In this document: positions 38,045 through 45,909 of the stretch, in pieces
Layout: each line of letters opens with the position of its first letter
How positions within the stretch are numbered: position 1 is the first letter of the stretch
Origin: Amarolinea aalborgensis
Lineage (GTDB): Bacteria > Chloroflexota > Anaerolineae > SSC4 > Amarolineaceae
Reading direction: 5' to 3'
Assembly (NCBI RefSeq): GCF_900491745.1
Contig: NZ_UETR01000001.1
Coordinates: forward strand, 186,001 to 250,000
Length of the DNA stretch: 64,000 bases
Notes under the pieces: generated by a model
The model's database searches: none
What the model was told of the DNA's origin: nothing
What the model saw: only the letters and a program-made list of their open reading frames with translations
Translations under genes and position numbers: made by a program

Positions 38045-38995
38045 ATGAACATACAGACGATTCGAATCGGAGCAAGCAGTTTGGAAGTGCCGGCCCTGGG
38101 CGTCGGCACTTGGGCCTGGGGCGACAAGCTAACATGGCAATACGGCGTCAGCTATGGCAAACAGGACGTAGTTGCAGCCTTTCACGCCAGCCTGCGCGCA
38201 GGGTTGAGATTATTCGACACGGCCGAGGTCTATGGCACCGGCATCTCCGAGCGCTTGCTGGGCGAACTGGCCTCCACCGTGCAGACGCCCATTGTGATCG
38301 CCAGCAAGTTTGCGCCGCTGCCCCATCGCTGGACGGCCGCTTCGATTCGCCGCGCGCTCAACGGCAGCTTGCAGCGCCTACGGGTTGATCGCATTGATCT
38401 TTACCAGGTGCACTGGTATTTCCCCACCCTGCGCATCGAAACCTTGATGAATGTGCTGGCTGATGCCGTCGAGGAGGGGAAAATTGGCGCTATCGGGGTG
38501 AGCAACTACCGCGAGGCGCGCATGCGGCGGGCGCATGAGGTGTTAGCCAAGCGTGGACTAGCCCTGGCCGCCAACCAGGTCGAGTATCATTTACTCAATC
38601 GCGAATGTGAACGCAACGGCGTCCTCACGGCCTGCCAGGAACTCGGCATCACCTTAATTGCCTACAGTCCATTGGGCAAAGGGCGACTCACCGGGAAGTA
38701 CCGGCCCGGCGCGACCGTGTCGGGCATGCGGCGGGGCTTCAAGACGTTTTCGACTGCGCAATTGGCTGCGGCCATGCCGACCGTGGATCTTCTGACGGAG
38801 ATCGGCGCGGCGCACGGCAAGACGGCCGGCCAGGTCGCGCTCAACTGGCTCGTGCGTCAACCAGGCGTCTTGCCCATCCCTGGCGCCAAAAACGCCCATC
38901 AGGCGGCTGAAAACGCCGGCGCCCTGGGCTGGGAGATCACCGCCGAGGAGGCTGACGCGCTCGATCGTGTCAGCCGCGCGGCTTCTGACGCCTGA
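38045..38995 (+). CDS. Aldo/keto reductase
   Basis: NADPH-dependent carbonyl reductase, 316 residues. The catalytic tetrad is visible: Asp and Tyr in LFDTAEVYGTG, Lys in VIASKFAPLP, His in IDLYQVHWYFP. The cofactor-binding end has PGVLPIPGAKNAHQAAENAGALGW. The substrate is unknown. A GAGGGACAAAGAG stretch precedes ATG 38045. An upstream in-frame extension passes through the promoter and is rejected. Confidence 0.92.
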   Translation: MNIQTIRIGASSLEVPALGVGTWAWGDKLTWQYGVSYGKQDVVAAFHASLRAGLRLFDTAEVYGTGISERLLGELASTVQTPIVIASKFAPLPHRWTAASIRRALNGSLQRLRVDRIDLYQVHWYFPTLRIETLMNVLADAVEEGKIGAIGVSNYREARMRRAHEVLAKRGLALAANQVEYHLLNRECERNGVLTACQELGITLIAYSPLGKGRLTGKYRPGATVSGMRRGFKTFSTAQLAAAMPTVDLLTEIGAAHGKTAGQVALNWLVRQPGVLPIPGAKNAHQAAENAGALGWEITAEEADALDRVSRAASDA

Positions 38996-39087
38996 GAGGC
39001 CAGATCGTCCGGCGCCGACTCGCCTGTCGCGCGCTGGTTGCGGCGATCCTCGGCGACTTCAGCAGCTCCAAATTGGACCGAGTTTTC

Positions 39088-39193
39088 AACCGCAGAGATC
39101 ACAAAGAACACAAAGAGCTGCTGCTTTGCGTTTGGTCTGCTGTTCCTTTGTGTTCTATGTGTTCTATGTGTTCTATGTGTTCTTTGTGGTTAA
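39088..39193. repeat. MITE-like intergenic element with inverted ends and 9-bp tandem repeats
   Basis: The left end reads AACCGCAGAGATCACAAAGA. The right end, reversed, reads AACCACAAAGAACACATAGA. The inside right arm has TGTTCTATG three times plus TGTTCTTTG (39151-39186). Both arms use the A/G-rich CACAAAG vocabulary of small intergenic repeats found in many copies in some Chloroflexota and Cyanobacteria (recalled, not checked here). It occupies the 234-bp gap 38996-39229, which has no gene I can support. Confidence 0.6.
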
Positions 39194-39229
39194 ATATGCG
39201 CTATATTTGGAAATCCTACGGCGACTTGA

Positions 39230-39646
39230 CTACGCTTGCTCAATTTCGTAACGGTTGGTGATATTGGCTGCTTTGCGCAGCATGGCCATGGCCGGGCAGT
39301 ACCGCTCCTCGGACAACTGAATCGCCCGCTCGAGCGACGCCTGGTCAATGTGATGGCCGGCCACCTTGTAGACAATCTCGATGTCGGTGTAGACCTTCGG
39401 ATAATCAGCCGCGCGCGCGCCGTTGACCACCACCTCGAAGCGTGTCACTTCCTGGCGTTTCTTGCGCAGGATGGAAATGACATCCATGCCCGTGCAGCCG
39501 GCCAGGCCCGCAATCAACAGGCGCACCGGCTGCGGCCCGGCGTTGATGCCGCCCACGTCGCTGGCCGCATCCACCATAAAATGATGCCCATCCACTTCCA
39601 TGTCGAAGTGCATCGCATCTACCAGGGTTGCTTTAACGGTATCCAT
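39230..39646 (-). CDS. OsmC family protein
   Basis: A 138-residue OsmC/YhfA-like protein. The two redox cysteines are Cys51 (LIAGLAGCTGMDVISILRKK) and Cys117 (LSEERYCPAMAML). In the family they reduce organic hydroperoxides; YhfA-type members have less certain activity. The sequence pattern (D-GG-N-GPQPVRLLIAGLAGC) places it closer to the YhfA/Cys-box group than to Ohr. It starts 22 bp after the molybdenum hydroxylase gene on the same strand and may be co-transcribed. Confidence 0.9.
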   Translation of the reverse strand: MDTVKATLVDAMHFDMEVDGHHFMVDAASDVGGINAGPQPVRLLIAGLAGCTGMDVISILRKKRQEVTRFEVVVNGARAADYPKVYTDIEIVYKVAGHHIDQASLERAIQLSEERYCPAMAMLRKAANITNRYEIEQA

Positions 39647-39668
39647 TTGTTCACTCCATGTTTATTGT

Positions 39669-42600
39669 TCAACTGCGCGCGGCTTGCAGCGCCTGCCACA
39701 CCCGCTCCGGTGTGAACGGGATCTGCCGAATGCGCACGCCCGTAGCGTCAAAAATGGCGTTGGCCAAGGCCGGCGCCACGCCATCTTTCGGAATCTCTGC
39801 CACAGCTTTGGCCCCATACGGCCCACTCGGCTCGTAGGTCTGCACCAGGATGACATCCAACCGGGGCATCTCGTCAGCCTGGTAGATACGGTAAGGCCCG
39901 AAGCGTGGGTTCAGCAGATGGCCCTCGTCGTCGTAGGCCATCTCTTCGCAGTGCGCGTAACCGAGCGCCTGCACCATGCCGCCCTCCACCTGGCCGGCCG
40001 CGGTCAGAGGGTTGATCGCGACGCCGCAGTCAACCGCCATCAGCAGCCGGTTTACCGTGACCTGGCCCGTTTCCGTGTCCACATCCGCTTCGACAAACTG
40101 CGCGGCAAAGGGCGGCGGGCTAACGTAGCTCATGTGGCTGGCCGTCGCCATGATTTGATGCTGATCGGCCTGATGCGTGGCATGCAGAGCCACTTTTTCC
40201 AGGCTGACCTTGCGCCCGTCCGGCGCGTGCACGTGTTGATCCTCCAACCAGACGCGTTCCGGATCTGCGCCTGGCAGCAGATGCTTGACCGCGTGCTCGA
40301 TGATCTGGTCTTTGACCTGCTCGGCCGCCTTGAGCACCGCGCCGCCTGAAATATAGGTGGTGCTGGACGCGTACGCGCCGGTGTCGAACGGCGTAAAATC
40401 GGTGTCGGACGAGAAGATGATAATGTCGCGCAGCGGCACGCCCAGGGTTTCGGCGCAAATCTGGGCCAGGATGGTGTCGGAGCCGGTGCCCAGGTCGGTG
40501 GCGCCAACGAGCAGATTGAAACTGCCGTCGTCATTGAGTTTGAGACTGGCTGCGCCCATGTCCAGACCGGCGATGCCGGTGCCGTGCATGCAGAGCGCCA
40601 CGCCCAAGCCCCGGCGGATATGGGGGCGGTCGGGGTGCGGGGTGTGAAAGCCTGGCCGCGTCTTGCGCTCCCAGTCCATCGCTCGCATGCCCTCCTGCAC
40701 ACATTCCTCCAGACCGCTGCTGGTGACCCACTGCGCAAAGCCTTCACGCCCTTCGCCCATCGCCCGCGCCATCATCATTTCATCGCCTGTGCGCACCCAG
40801 TTCTTGCGCTTGAACTCGATCGGATCCCAGCCGATGGCGAGTGCGATTTCATCCATGTGACATTCGAGCGCGAACAGGGCCTGCGGCGCGCCATAGCCGC
40901 GGTACGCGCCGGGCGTTGGTTTGTTGGTGTAAACCACGTCGCAGTCGAACTCGGCCGCGCCCAGGCGATAGGTGCTGAGGCCGCGAAAGCCGCTGACCAT
41001 CTGCACGGTCAGGCCGTGGGTTCCATACGCGCCGGTGTCGGCCACCGTCTTGATGCGCATGGCGGCCAACGTGCCATCCTTGCGCACCGCCGTCTTGATG
41101 CGAATGATCTGTGGATGACGCGAGCGCGCGCTGCTGAACTCCTGGCTGCGCGTGTACTCGAAGCGCACGGGCCGGCCCGTCGCGATCGTCAGATGCCCGC
41201 AGAGGTCTTCGAGGAGCATTTCCTGCTTGCCGCCAAAGCCGCCGCCGATGCGCGGCTTGATGACGCGAATGCGGCGCAGCGGCAAACCCAGCAGCGGCGC
41301 AATGATGCGGCGCACATGGAAAGGCACCTGTGTGCTTGTTCGCACCACCAGGCGATCGTCCTCATCCCAGTAGGTGATGCAGGCGTGCGGCTCAATCGCT
41401 GCTTGCTGCACCTGGTGCACGCGGTATTCGTGTTCGAAGGTCCACGCGGCTGCGGCAAAGGCTTGCTGCAAATCGCCATGTTTGACATAAATATGATGTG
41501 AGCGATTATGCGCCGCGTCATGAATGCCCACCGCGTCCGGCTCATCGTGAATTTGCGGCGCGCCTTCCTGCATGGCGGCCACGGGGTCAAGGACAGCCGG
41601 CAGCACCTCATAGTCCACGTGGATCAAGGCCAGCGCGGCCTGGGCTATCTCAGGCGTTTCCGCCGCCACTACCGCCACCCGATCGCCCACATGGCGCACT
41701 TTGGAGTCAAGCGACGCCTGGTCATAGGGGTGCGGCTGCGGGTAGCTTTGCCCACCGCTGGCGTACATCACGCGCGGTATATCCTGGTAGGTCAGCACGG
41801 CGTGCACCCCTTCCAACGCGCGTGCGGCGCTCACGTCAATCGCGCGGATGCGCGCATGGGCGTGGGGGCTGGTCAACAGAGCCGCGTGCAGCATCCCCGG
41901 CAGGGTCATGTCGTCGGTGAAAACCGGGCGGCCTTTAGCCAGCTTGACCGCATCCACCTTGGTTTCTGCCTTGTTGACGACGCGCGTTTCAGGCTGGGCG
42001 ACGACCATGACCGGCATGCGCGTGCGGGTCAGCGTCTCTGTGGGCCGTCCATCGAAGGAATCATCGGGAAATTCTGGCGTATCATCCGCAGGCGCCTGGC
42101 GTTCCTGGGCCGCGAGGCCGCTGGCAAAGATGATTGGAGGCATTTCCGCGGGCGGCGCCGCTTCGCCGCGCAGGATGGCGGCTGCGCGCAGCACCGCCTG
42201 CACCGGGCGTGCGTAGCCGGTGCAGCGGCAGAGCACGCCGGCGATGGCCTCGCGCACCTGGTCTTCGCTGGGATGTGGGTTTTGATCCAGCAGCGCCTTG
42301 GCAGCCAGCAGTTGGGCCGGAGTGCAGAAGCCGCATTGGATGGCTCCAGTTTCAATGAAGGCGCGCTGCAGCGGGTGCAGCGCGGCGGGCGGAGATGATG
42401 CCTGCAGGTCGTTGTCACGCCGGCCGGGCTGGTCAGGCGCGAGGTGTTCTACCGTTTCAATGGCGGCGCCGTGGGCCTGAACGGCCAACCGCGTGCAGGT
42501 GTTGACCAGCTTGCCGTTGAGGAGCACCGCGCAGGCGCCGCAGTCGCCCGTTTCGCAGCCGTGCTTCACGCTCCACATGCCGGCTCGGCGCAGCGCCGTC

Positions 42601-42671
42601 AAGAGCAGTTCATGCGGCGCCGTGTCCCAGGTCGTTTGTTCGCCATTGAGCGTAAGGTGGATGTGCATCAT
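39669..42671 (-). CDS. Molybdenum hydroxylase (xanthine dehydrogenase/aldehyde oxidoreductase family), Fe-S and Mo subunits fused
   Basis: A 1000-residue protein. The N-terminus holds two [2Fe-2S] clusters: Cys39/44/47/59 (HGCETGDCGACAVL...NTC) and Cys113/116/148/150 (CGFC...CRC). After a linker, the molybdopterin domain runs from about residue 235 (KAETKVDAVKLAKGRPVFTDDM) with GGFGGKQE, AYRGYGAPQALFALE and the end AEIPKDGVAPALANAIFDATG, where the Glu is the expected catalytic residue. There is no FAD domain, so the layout is like Desulfovibrio aldehyde oxidoreductase. The substrate (aldehyde, purine or N-heterocycle) is unknown. GGGAGG precedes the start. Confidence 0.9.
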   Translation of the reverse strand: MMHIHLTLNGEQTTWDTAPHELLLTALRRAGMWSVKHGCETGDCGACAVLLNGKLVNTCTRLAVQAHGAAIETVEHLAPDQPGRRDNDLQASSPPAALHPLQRAFIETGAIQCGFCTPAQLLAAKALLDQNPHPSEDQVREAIAGVLCRCTGYARPVQAVLRAAAILRGEAAPPAEMPPIIFASGLAAQERQAPADDTPEFPDDSFDGRPTETLTRTRMPVMVVAQPETRVVNKAETKVDAVKLAKGRPVFTDDMTLPGMLHAALLTSPHAHARIRAIDVSAARALEGVHAVLTYQDIPRVMYASGGQSYPQPHPYDQASLDSKVRHVGDRVAVVAAETPEIAQAALALIHVDYEVLPAVLDPVAAMQEGAPQIHDEPDAVGIHDAAHNRSHHIYVKHGDLQQAFAAAAWTFEHEYRVHQVQQAAIEPHACITYWDEDDRLVVRTSTQVPFHVRRIIAPLLGLPLRRIRVIKPRIGGGFGGKQEMLLEDLCGHLTIATGRPVRFEYTRSQEFSSARSRHPQIIRIKTAVRKDGTLAAMRIKTVADTGAYGTHGLTVQMVSGFRGLSTYRLGAAEFDCDVVYTNKPTPGAYRGYGAPQALFALECHMDEIALAIGWDPIEFKRKNWVRTGDEMMMARAMGEGREGFAQWVTSSGLEECVQEGMRAMDWERKTRPGFHTPHPDRPHIRRGLGVALCMHGTGIAGLDMGAASLKLNDDGSFNLLVGATDLGTGSDTILAQICAETLGVPLRDIIIFSSDTDFTPFDTGAYASSTTYISGGAVLKAAEQVKDQIIEHAVKHLLPGADPERVWLEDQHVHAPDGRKVSLEKVALHATHQADQHQIMATASHMSYVSPPPFAAQFVEADVDTETGQVTVNRLLMAVDCGVAINPLTAAGQVEGGMVQALGYAHCEEMAYDDEGHLLNPRFGPYRIYQADEMPRLDVILVQTYEPSGPYGAKAVAEIPKDGVAPALANAIFDATGVRIRQIPFTPERVWQALQAARS

Positions 42672-42701
42672 TGCCTCCCGAAAGTGTTGGCTCCTGCGTG
42701 A

Positions 42702-42730
42702 ATTCTAACACACAAGCGGTGGGTGTTCAA
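42702..42730 (-). promoter_or_regulatory. Promoter of the molybdenum hydroxylase gene
   Basis: Minus-strand TTGAAC, 17-nt spacer, TAGAAT, about 30 bp ahead of the start codon. It is divergent from the promoter at 42777. Confidence 0.65.
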
Positions 42731-42776
42731 AATAGGTTGTGCGGACTGCATTTAGAACTGCTGATAATGGTTAGAG

Positions 42777-42805
42777 TTGGTCGCAAGGGCCAAATGTGAT
42801 ACAAT
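42777..42805 (+). promoter_or_regulatory. Promoter of the ATPase/winged-helix gene
   Basis: TTGGTC, 17-nt spacer, TACAAT, giving a leader of about 150 nt before ATG 42962. Confidence 0.6.
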
Positions 42806-42961
42806 ACTTACAACCCCAAACACGTTTGTGCGTACAGAGGAATAGTTCCGGCGGCGACCCGACGTCCTGAGCGGATTGCCGCCTGGAACCTCATGGGTCA
42901 ACGAGCCGGTGGCCGGGCTGCCGGTAAAGGCGCTAACACCACACACGAGGACGAAACACGT

Positions 42962-44344
42962 ATGCCCGATCGCATGGTGCGCAGCGACGGTAGTTTCATG
43001 CGCGGCGATGAAGCGCAGGTAGTTCTGCAGTACCTGAACGCGCTGGAGAGCTGCTCCGTGGTAGGAATCAGCAACATCGGCAAATCGGCCTTCCTGCGCA
43101 TGTTGTGCCTGCCTCAGTTCCAGGCGCAGAGGAGCGGGCCGAGCCGCGAGGCTATTTTTGTCTATGTTGACTGCAACCGCATGTTGGGCTTGAATGATCA
43201 GGGTCTCTATGAATTGGTTTTGCGCTGTCTGCAGGATACGCTGCGCCAACAAACTGTGCCTGACGCCCTGGTGCGCGCGCTGCGCAGCGCCTATGAAGAA
43301 CTGATCAACCCACACAGCCCATTTCACATCCCGCTGAGTTTCAACCAGGGTTTGACCGCTGTGCTCGATGGCCTGGGGCGCACCGTGGTGATGGTTTTCG
43401 ATGAGTTCGATGACGTCCTGGCCCGCGTCGAGAGCCGCGTTTTTCTCAATCTGCGCGCGTTGAGGGATCAATATCGGCGCACGTTGGTTTTTGTAACGGC
43501 TACCAACGAAAGCCTGCCGCTGCTGCGCCGCGACGAGACCGTTGACGAGTTTATCGAACTTTTCACACATCACACCTACTACCTGCCGCCGCTGAAGCCT
43601 GACGATGCGGCTGATTTGATCCGCCAGCTCGCCGACGAACTACACGTCACCTTCAGCACGCGCGATATAGATTTTGTCTTTGATTGGGCTGGCGGTCATA
43701 TCGGCCTGGTCGAGGCGGCGTGCGGCGTGTTGGGTAGTCTGACCGGCGCGCCGCTGCGGGATGCAGCCCAGGATTGGATCATTCACCGCGAAGCGGCGCA
43801 GCGCCTGCCGCGCAACCTGGCCGTGCAGACGGAGTGTATCAAAATTTGGGCCGGGTTGAACGAGGGGGAGCGCGCCGCTTTGATGGCTCTTGTCACGCCG
43901 GGGGGCGAGGCGCCGCTGCCGGTCATGAACACCCTGCACAACAAACATCTGCTCTTGGGCGCAGAAGATGACACCCCGCGTATCTTCAGTCGCCTGTTCG
44001 GCCAATTTTTGGCGCAGCAGAGCGCCCTGGTGCGCCCTGGCGTGCAGGGCGTGCGCGTGGATGTGGAGACCGGCACCGTGACGGTGGACGGTCGCCCCAC
44101 CGAGGCCTTGACAAACCTGGAATTTCGCCTGCTGCTCTTGCTCTACGGTCAATTGGGCAAGATCTGCGACAAATACCAGGTGGTCGAAGCGGTGTGGGGA
44201 CAAGACTACATGGATACTGTAGATGATGCCCGCATCGAAAAGTTGGTCAGTCGCCTGCGCGCCAAAATCGAGCCAGATCCAACGAACCCGCGCTATTTGA
44301 CCACTTTGCGTGGGCGGGGTTACAAATTGGTTGGGGCGTCCTAA
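42962..44344 (+). CDS. STAND-like ATPase fused to an OmpR-type winged helix
   Basis: A 460-residue protein from ATG 42962 (GAGGACG site); ATG 42893 would add 23 residues. The N-terminal P-loop domain has Walker A SVVGISNIGKSAFLRML and Walker B RTVVMVFDEFDDVL. Sensor-like FVTATNESLPLLRRDE and a helical lid (LPPLKPDDAADLIRQLADEL) follow. The C-terminal 100 residues form a trans_reg_C winged helix: LTNLEFRLLLLLYGQ, DKYQVVEAVWG, ARIEKLVSRLRAKIEPDPTNPRYLTTLRGRGYKLVG. No receiver domain is present. It looks like a nucleotide-dependent transcription regulator, perhaps of the downstream PspA gene set. The target is inferred from position only. Confidence 0.85.
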   Translation: MPDRMVRSDGSFMRGDEAQVVLQYLNALESCSVVGISNIGKSAFLRMLCLPQFQAQRSGPSREAIFVYVDCNRMLGLNDQGLYELVLRCLQDTLRQQTVPDALVRALRSAYEELINPHSPFHIPLSFNQGLTAVLDGLGRTVVMVFDEFDDVLARVESRVFLNLRALRDQYRRTLVFVTATNESLPLLRRDETVDEFIELFTHHTYYLPPLKPDDAADLIRQLADELHVTFSTRDIDFVFDWAGGHIGLVEAACGVLGSLTGAPLRDAAQDWIIHREAAQRLPRNLAVQTECIKIWAGLNEGERAALMALVTPGGEAPLPVMNTLHNKHLLLGAEDDTPRIFSRLFGQFLAQQSALVRPGVQGVRVDVETGTVTVDGRPTEALTNLEFRLLLLLYGQLGKICDKYQVVEAVWGQDYMDTVDDARIEKLVSRLRAKIEPDPTNPRYLTTLRGRGYKLVGAS

Positions 44345-44391
44345 CCGACCGTCAGTCAAGCGTCAGGGCGCCGTCTAGCGCAATTCGACAA

Positions 44392-44414
44392 TTGCGGGTA
44401 AAATCAACCCGCAA
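44392..44414 (+). terminator. Hairpin after the ATPase gene
   Basis: TTGCGGGT and ACCCGCAA form an 8-bp perfect stem with a 7-nt A-rich loop, 48 bp after the stop. There is no clear T-tract, so termination is likely partial or factor-assisted. It lies between the regulator and pspA. Confidence 0.4.
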
Positions 44415-44488
44415 GGGTAGCCTTTCCAACTGCCTGGGATTTTGGCCAGGCTGCATGAATCGCTCAGATCAACGGAGGTAACGCAAGC

Positions 44489-45175
44489 ATGGCATCGTTG
44501 TTAGAAAAAATCGGCACGCTCATCTCGGCTAATCTGCACTACATGGTAGATGAGGCGTTGAAGTCCAATTCGATTGCGGTCTTCGATCAGTACATTCGCC
44601 AGGTTGAGAACAACCTGGCGGAGTTAGAAGACGCCGCAGCCACCGTGGGCGGCGAGGCGCGTATGCTGCGCCGCAAGTATGATGAATTTGCCGGTAAGGC
44701 CGCGGAACTTGACAAGAACATTGACATGTTCCTGAGCGAGGGACGTGAAGAACTGGCGGTGGCCGCGCAGACCAAGTTCAACTCCACCAAGCGCCTGGCT
44801 GATTCGTATAAGGAACAGGCCGATCGCCAGCAGTCCGAGTATCAAAAGCTGTTGGATGCTCGCCTCAAGCTGGAAGCCAAGTTGACCACGGTCAAGCAGG
44901 AGCGAGAAGAGCTGCAGGCTTTGCTGACCCTGGCCAAGTCTAAGGAAGTCAGCACCAAGGCCGTCAAGTCGTTGGATGACCTGGTTGGCTCCGGCGACGC
45001 CGATATCGCCCGCGTGGCTGATTCCATCCGCGCCCGCCTGGACAAGGCGCAGGCCGAAAGCGACATGGTTGCCTCCCGGCTTGATCGGCAGATGGACGAT
45101 GTGCTGGAGCGCGAGACGCTCAACCGCCAGTTGGAAGAGCGCAAGCGCCGCCTGGGGATGAGCGCCGGATCATAG
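44489..45175 (+). CDS. pspA: PspA/IM30 (Vipp1) family protein
   Basis: A membrane-binding coiled-coil protein that protects the cell membrane under stress; the family is related to ESCRT-III. It has 228 residues with an amphipathic N-terminus (MASLLEKIGTLISANLHYMV) and then almost continuous helix with heptads to the end (AELEDAAATVGGEARMLRRKYDEFAGKA; LEAKLTTVKQEREELQALL). A GGAGGT site precedes the ATG. It opens a same-strand series up to 51572 and follows the ATPase/winged-helix gene by 144 bp. Confidence 0.92.
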   Translation: MASLLEKIGTLISANLHYMVDEALKSNSIAVFDQYIRQVENNLAELEDAAATVGGEARMLRRKYDEFAGKAAELDKNIDMFLSEGREELAVAAQTKFNSTKRLADSYKEQADRQQSEYQKLLDARLKLEAKLTTVKQEREELQALLTLAKSKEVSTKAVKSLDDLVGSGDADIARVADSIRARLDKAQAESDMVASRLDRQMDDVLERETLNRQLEERKRRLGMSAGS

Positions 45176-45221
45176 GCATTCGCCGGACTTTGGGTTCGTT
45201 ATGGCTGCTGTTGCTGTGTGA

Positions 45222-45262
45222 ACCCACCCGATCCGCGTGTGTTTCTGAAGTATCGGGTGGGT
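45222..45262 (+). terminator. Inverted repeat between pspA and the PH-like gene
   Basis: ACCCACCCGAT and ATCGGGTGGGT form an 11-bp perfect stem with a 19-nt loop. It ends two bases before the -35 of the next promoter. It may end the pspA transcript, although no T-run follows, or act as an operator for that promoter. Confidence 0.5.
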
Positions 45263-45263
45263 G

Positions 45264-45292
45264 TTGCATCGTCGTTCTGTTTCGGCTATACT
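45264..45292 (+). promoter_or_regulatory. Promoter of the PH-like / SBP / VWA gene set
   Basis: TTGCAT, 17-nt spacer, TATACT. A start near 45299 leaves an 86-nt leader before ATG 45385. Confidence 0.65.
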
Positions 45293-45384
45293 GACAGCAG
45301 GTGGTTCGGACGCACGCCGCAGCGGCCAGTTTTGCCATGCGCCGTCGTGTCAACATCACGTGCAGAGGGGGAAACTCAATCGTT

Positions 45385-45882
45385 ATGAATAATGCCATGA
45401 TTTTTGAGCCGCGCAGCATGAATGTCAAGTTCGCCACCGGCTTCGCCGTGCTGCTGGCTTGTTTCTTTGCCTGGGTCAGCGGTATGATCACGGAAGCAAT
45501 GGGCATCCTGGTGCTTTCCATCGCTGGCTTTCTGGGTCTATTTGCCATGTGGGATGCTGCCTACGTTGCGAACCGCAAGGTGATCGTGACTGATCAGGGC
45601 CTGACCGTGAACAATCCGCTGCGGTTGTGGGGCGTGCGGCAGGAATTCTCCTGGGACGACATCAAGCAGCTTGAACTCACCGTGCGCGATGAGCAGCGCA
45701 GCCTACGCATCAAGGCCGACAAGCCGCCCAAGTATTATTATGAAGATGTGTTGTATGACCCTGAGTTGGTGCAGGCGATCGTCACCCGCGGCAAGCTCAA
45801 GCCGCTCAAGGGAGAGGAAGCGCCGGCCCTGACTGCCCTGCCAAGCGATGGCAAAGCTGTCTATCGCTGGACGAAGAAGTGA
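45385..45882 (+). CDS. Two-TM membrane protein with a PH-like domain
   Basis: A 165-residue protein. Two TM helices (NVKFATGFAVLLACFFAWVSGMI; MGILVLSIAGFLGLFAMWD) are followed by a cytoplasmic domain whose pattern matches bacterial PH-like domains: VIVTDQGLTVNNPLRLWGVRQEFSWDDIKQLEL. No ribosome site is strong. ATG 45385 is chosen because upstream in-frame sequence begins at the predicted transcript start. Next in line is the membrane-anchored solute-binding-fold gene, 27 bp on. Role unknown. Confidence 0.75.
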   Translation: MNNAMIFEPRSMNVKFATGFAVLLACFFAWVSGMITEAMGILVLSIAGFLGLFAMWDAAYVANRKVIVTDQGLTVNNPLRLWGVRQEFSWDDIKQLELTVRDEQRSLRIKADKPPKYYYEDVLYDPELVQAIVTRGKLKPLKGEEAPALTALPSDGKAVYRWTKK

Positions 45883-45909
45883 GCTAACAAGTAACGAGAG
45901 ATAAATCAC

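Noticed and set aside
44430..44460. Sigma-54 promoter before pspA
   Set aside because: GG and GC elements are seven, not ten, bases apart, so the -24/-12 spacing fails.
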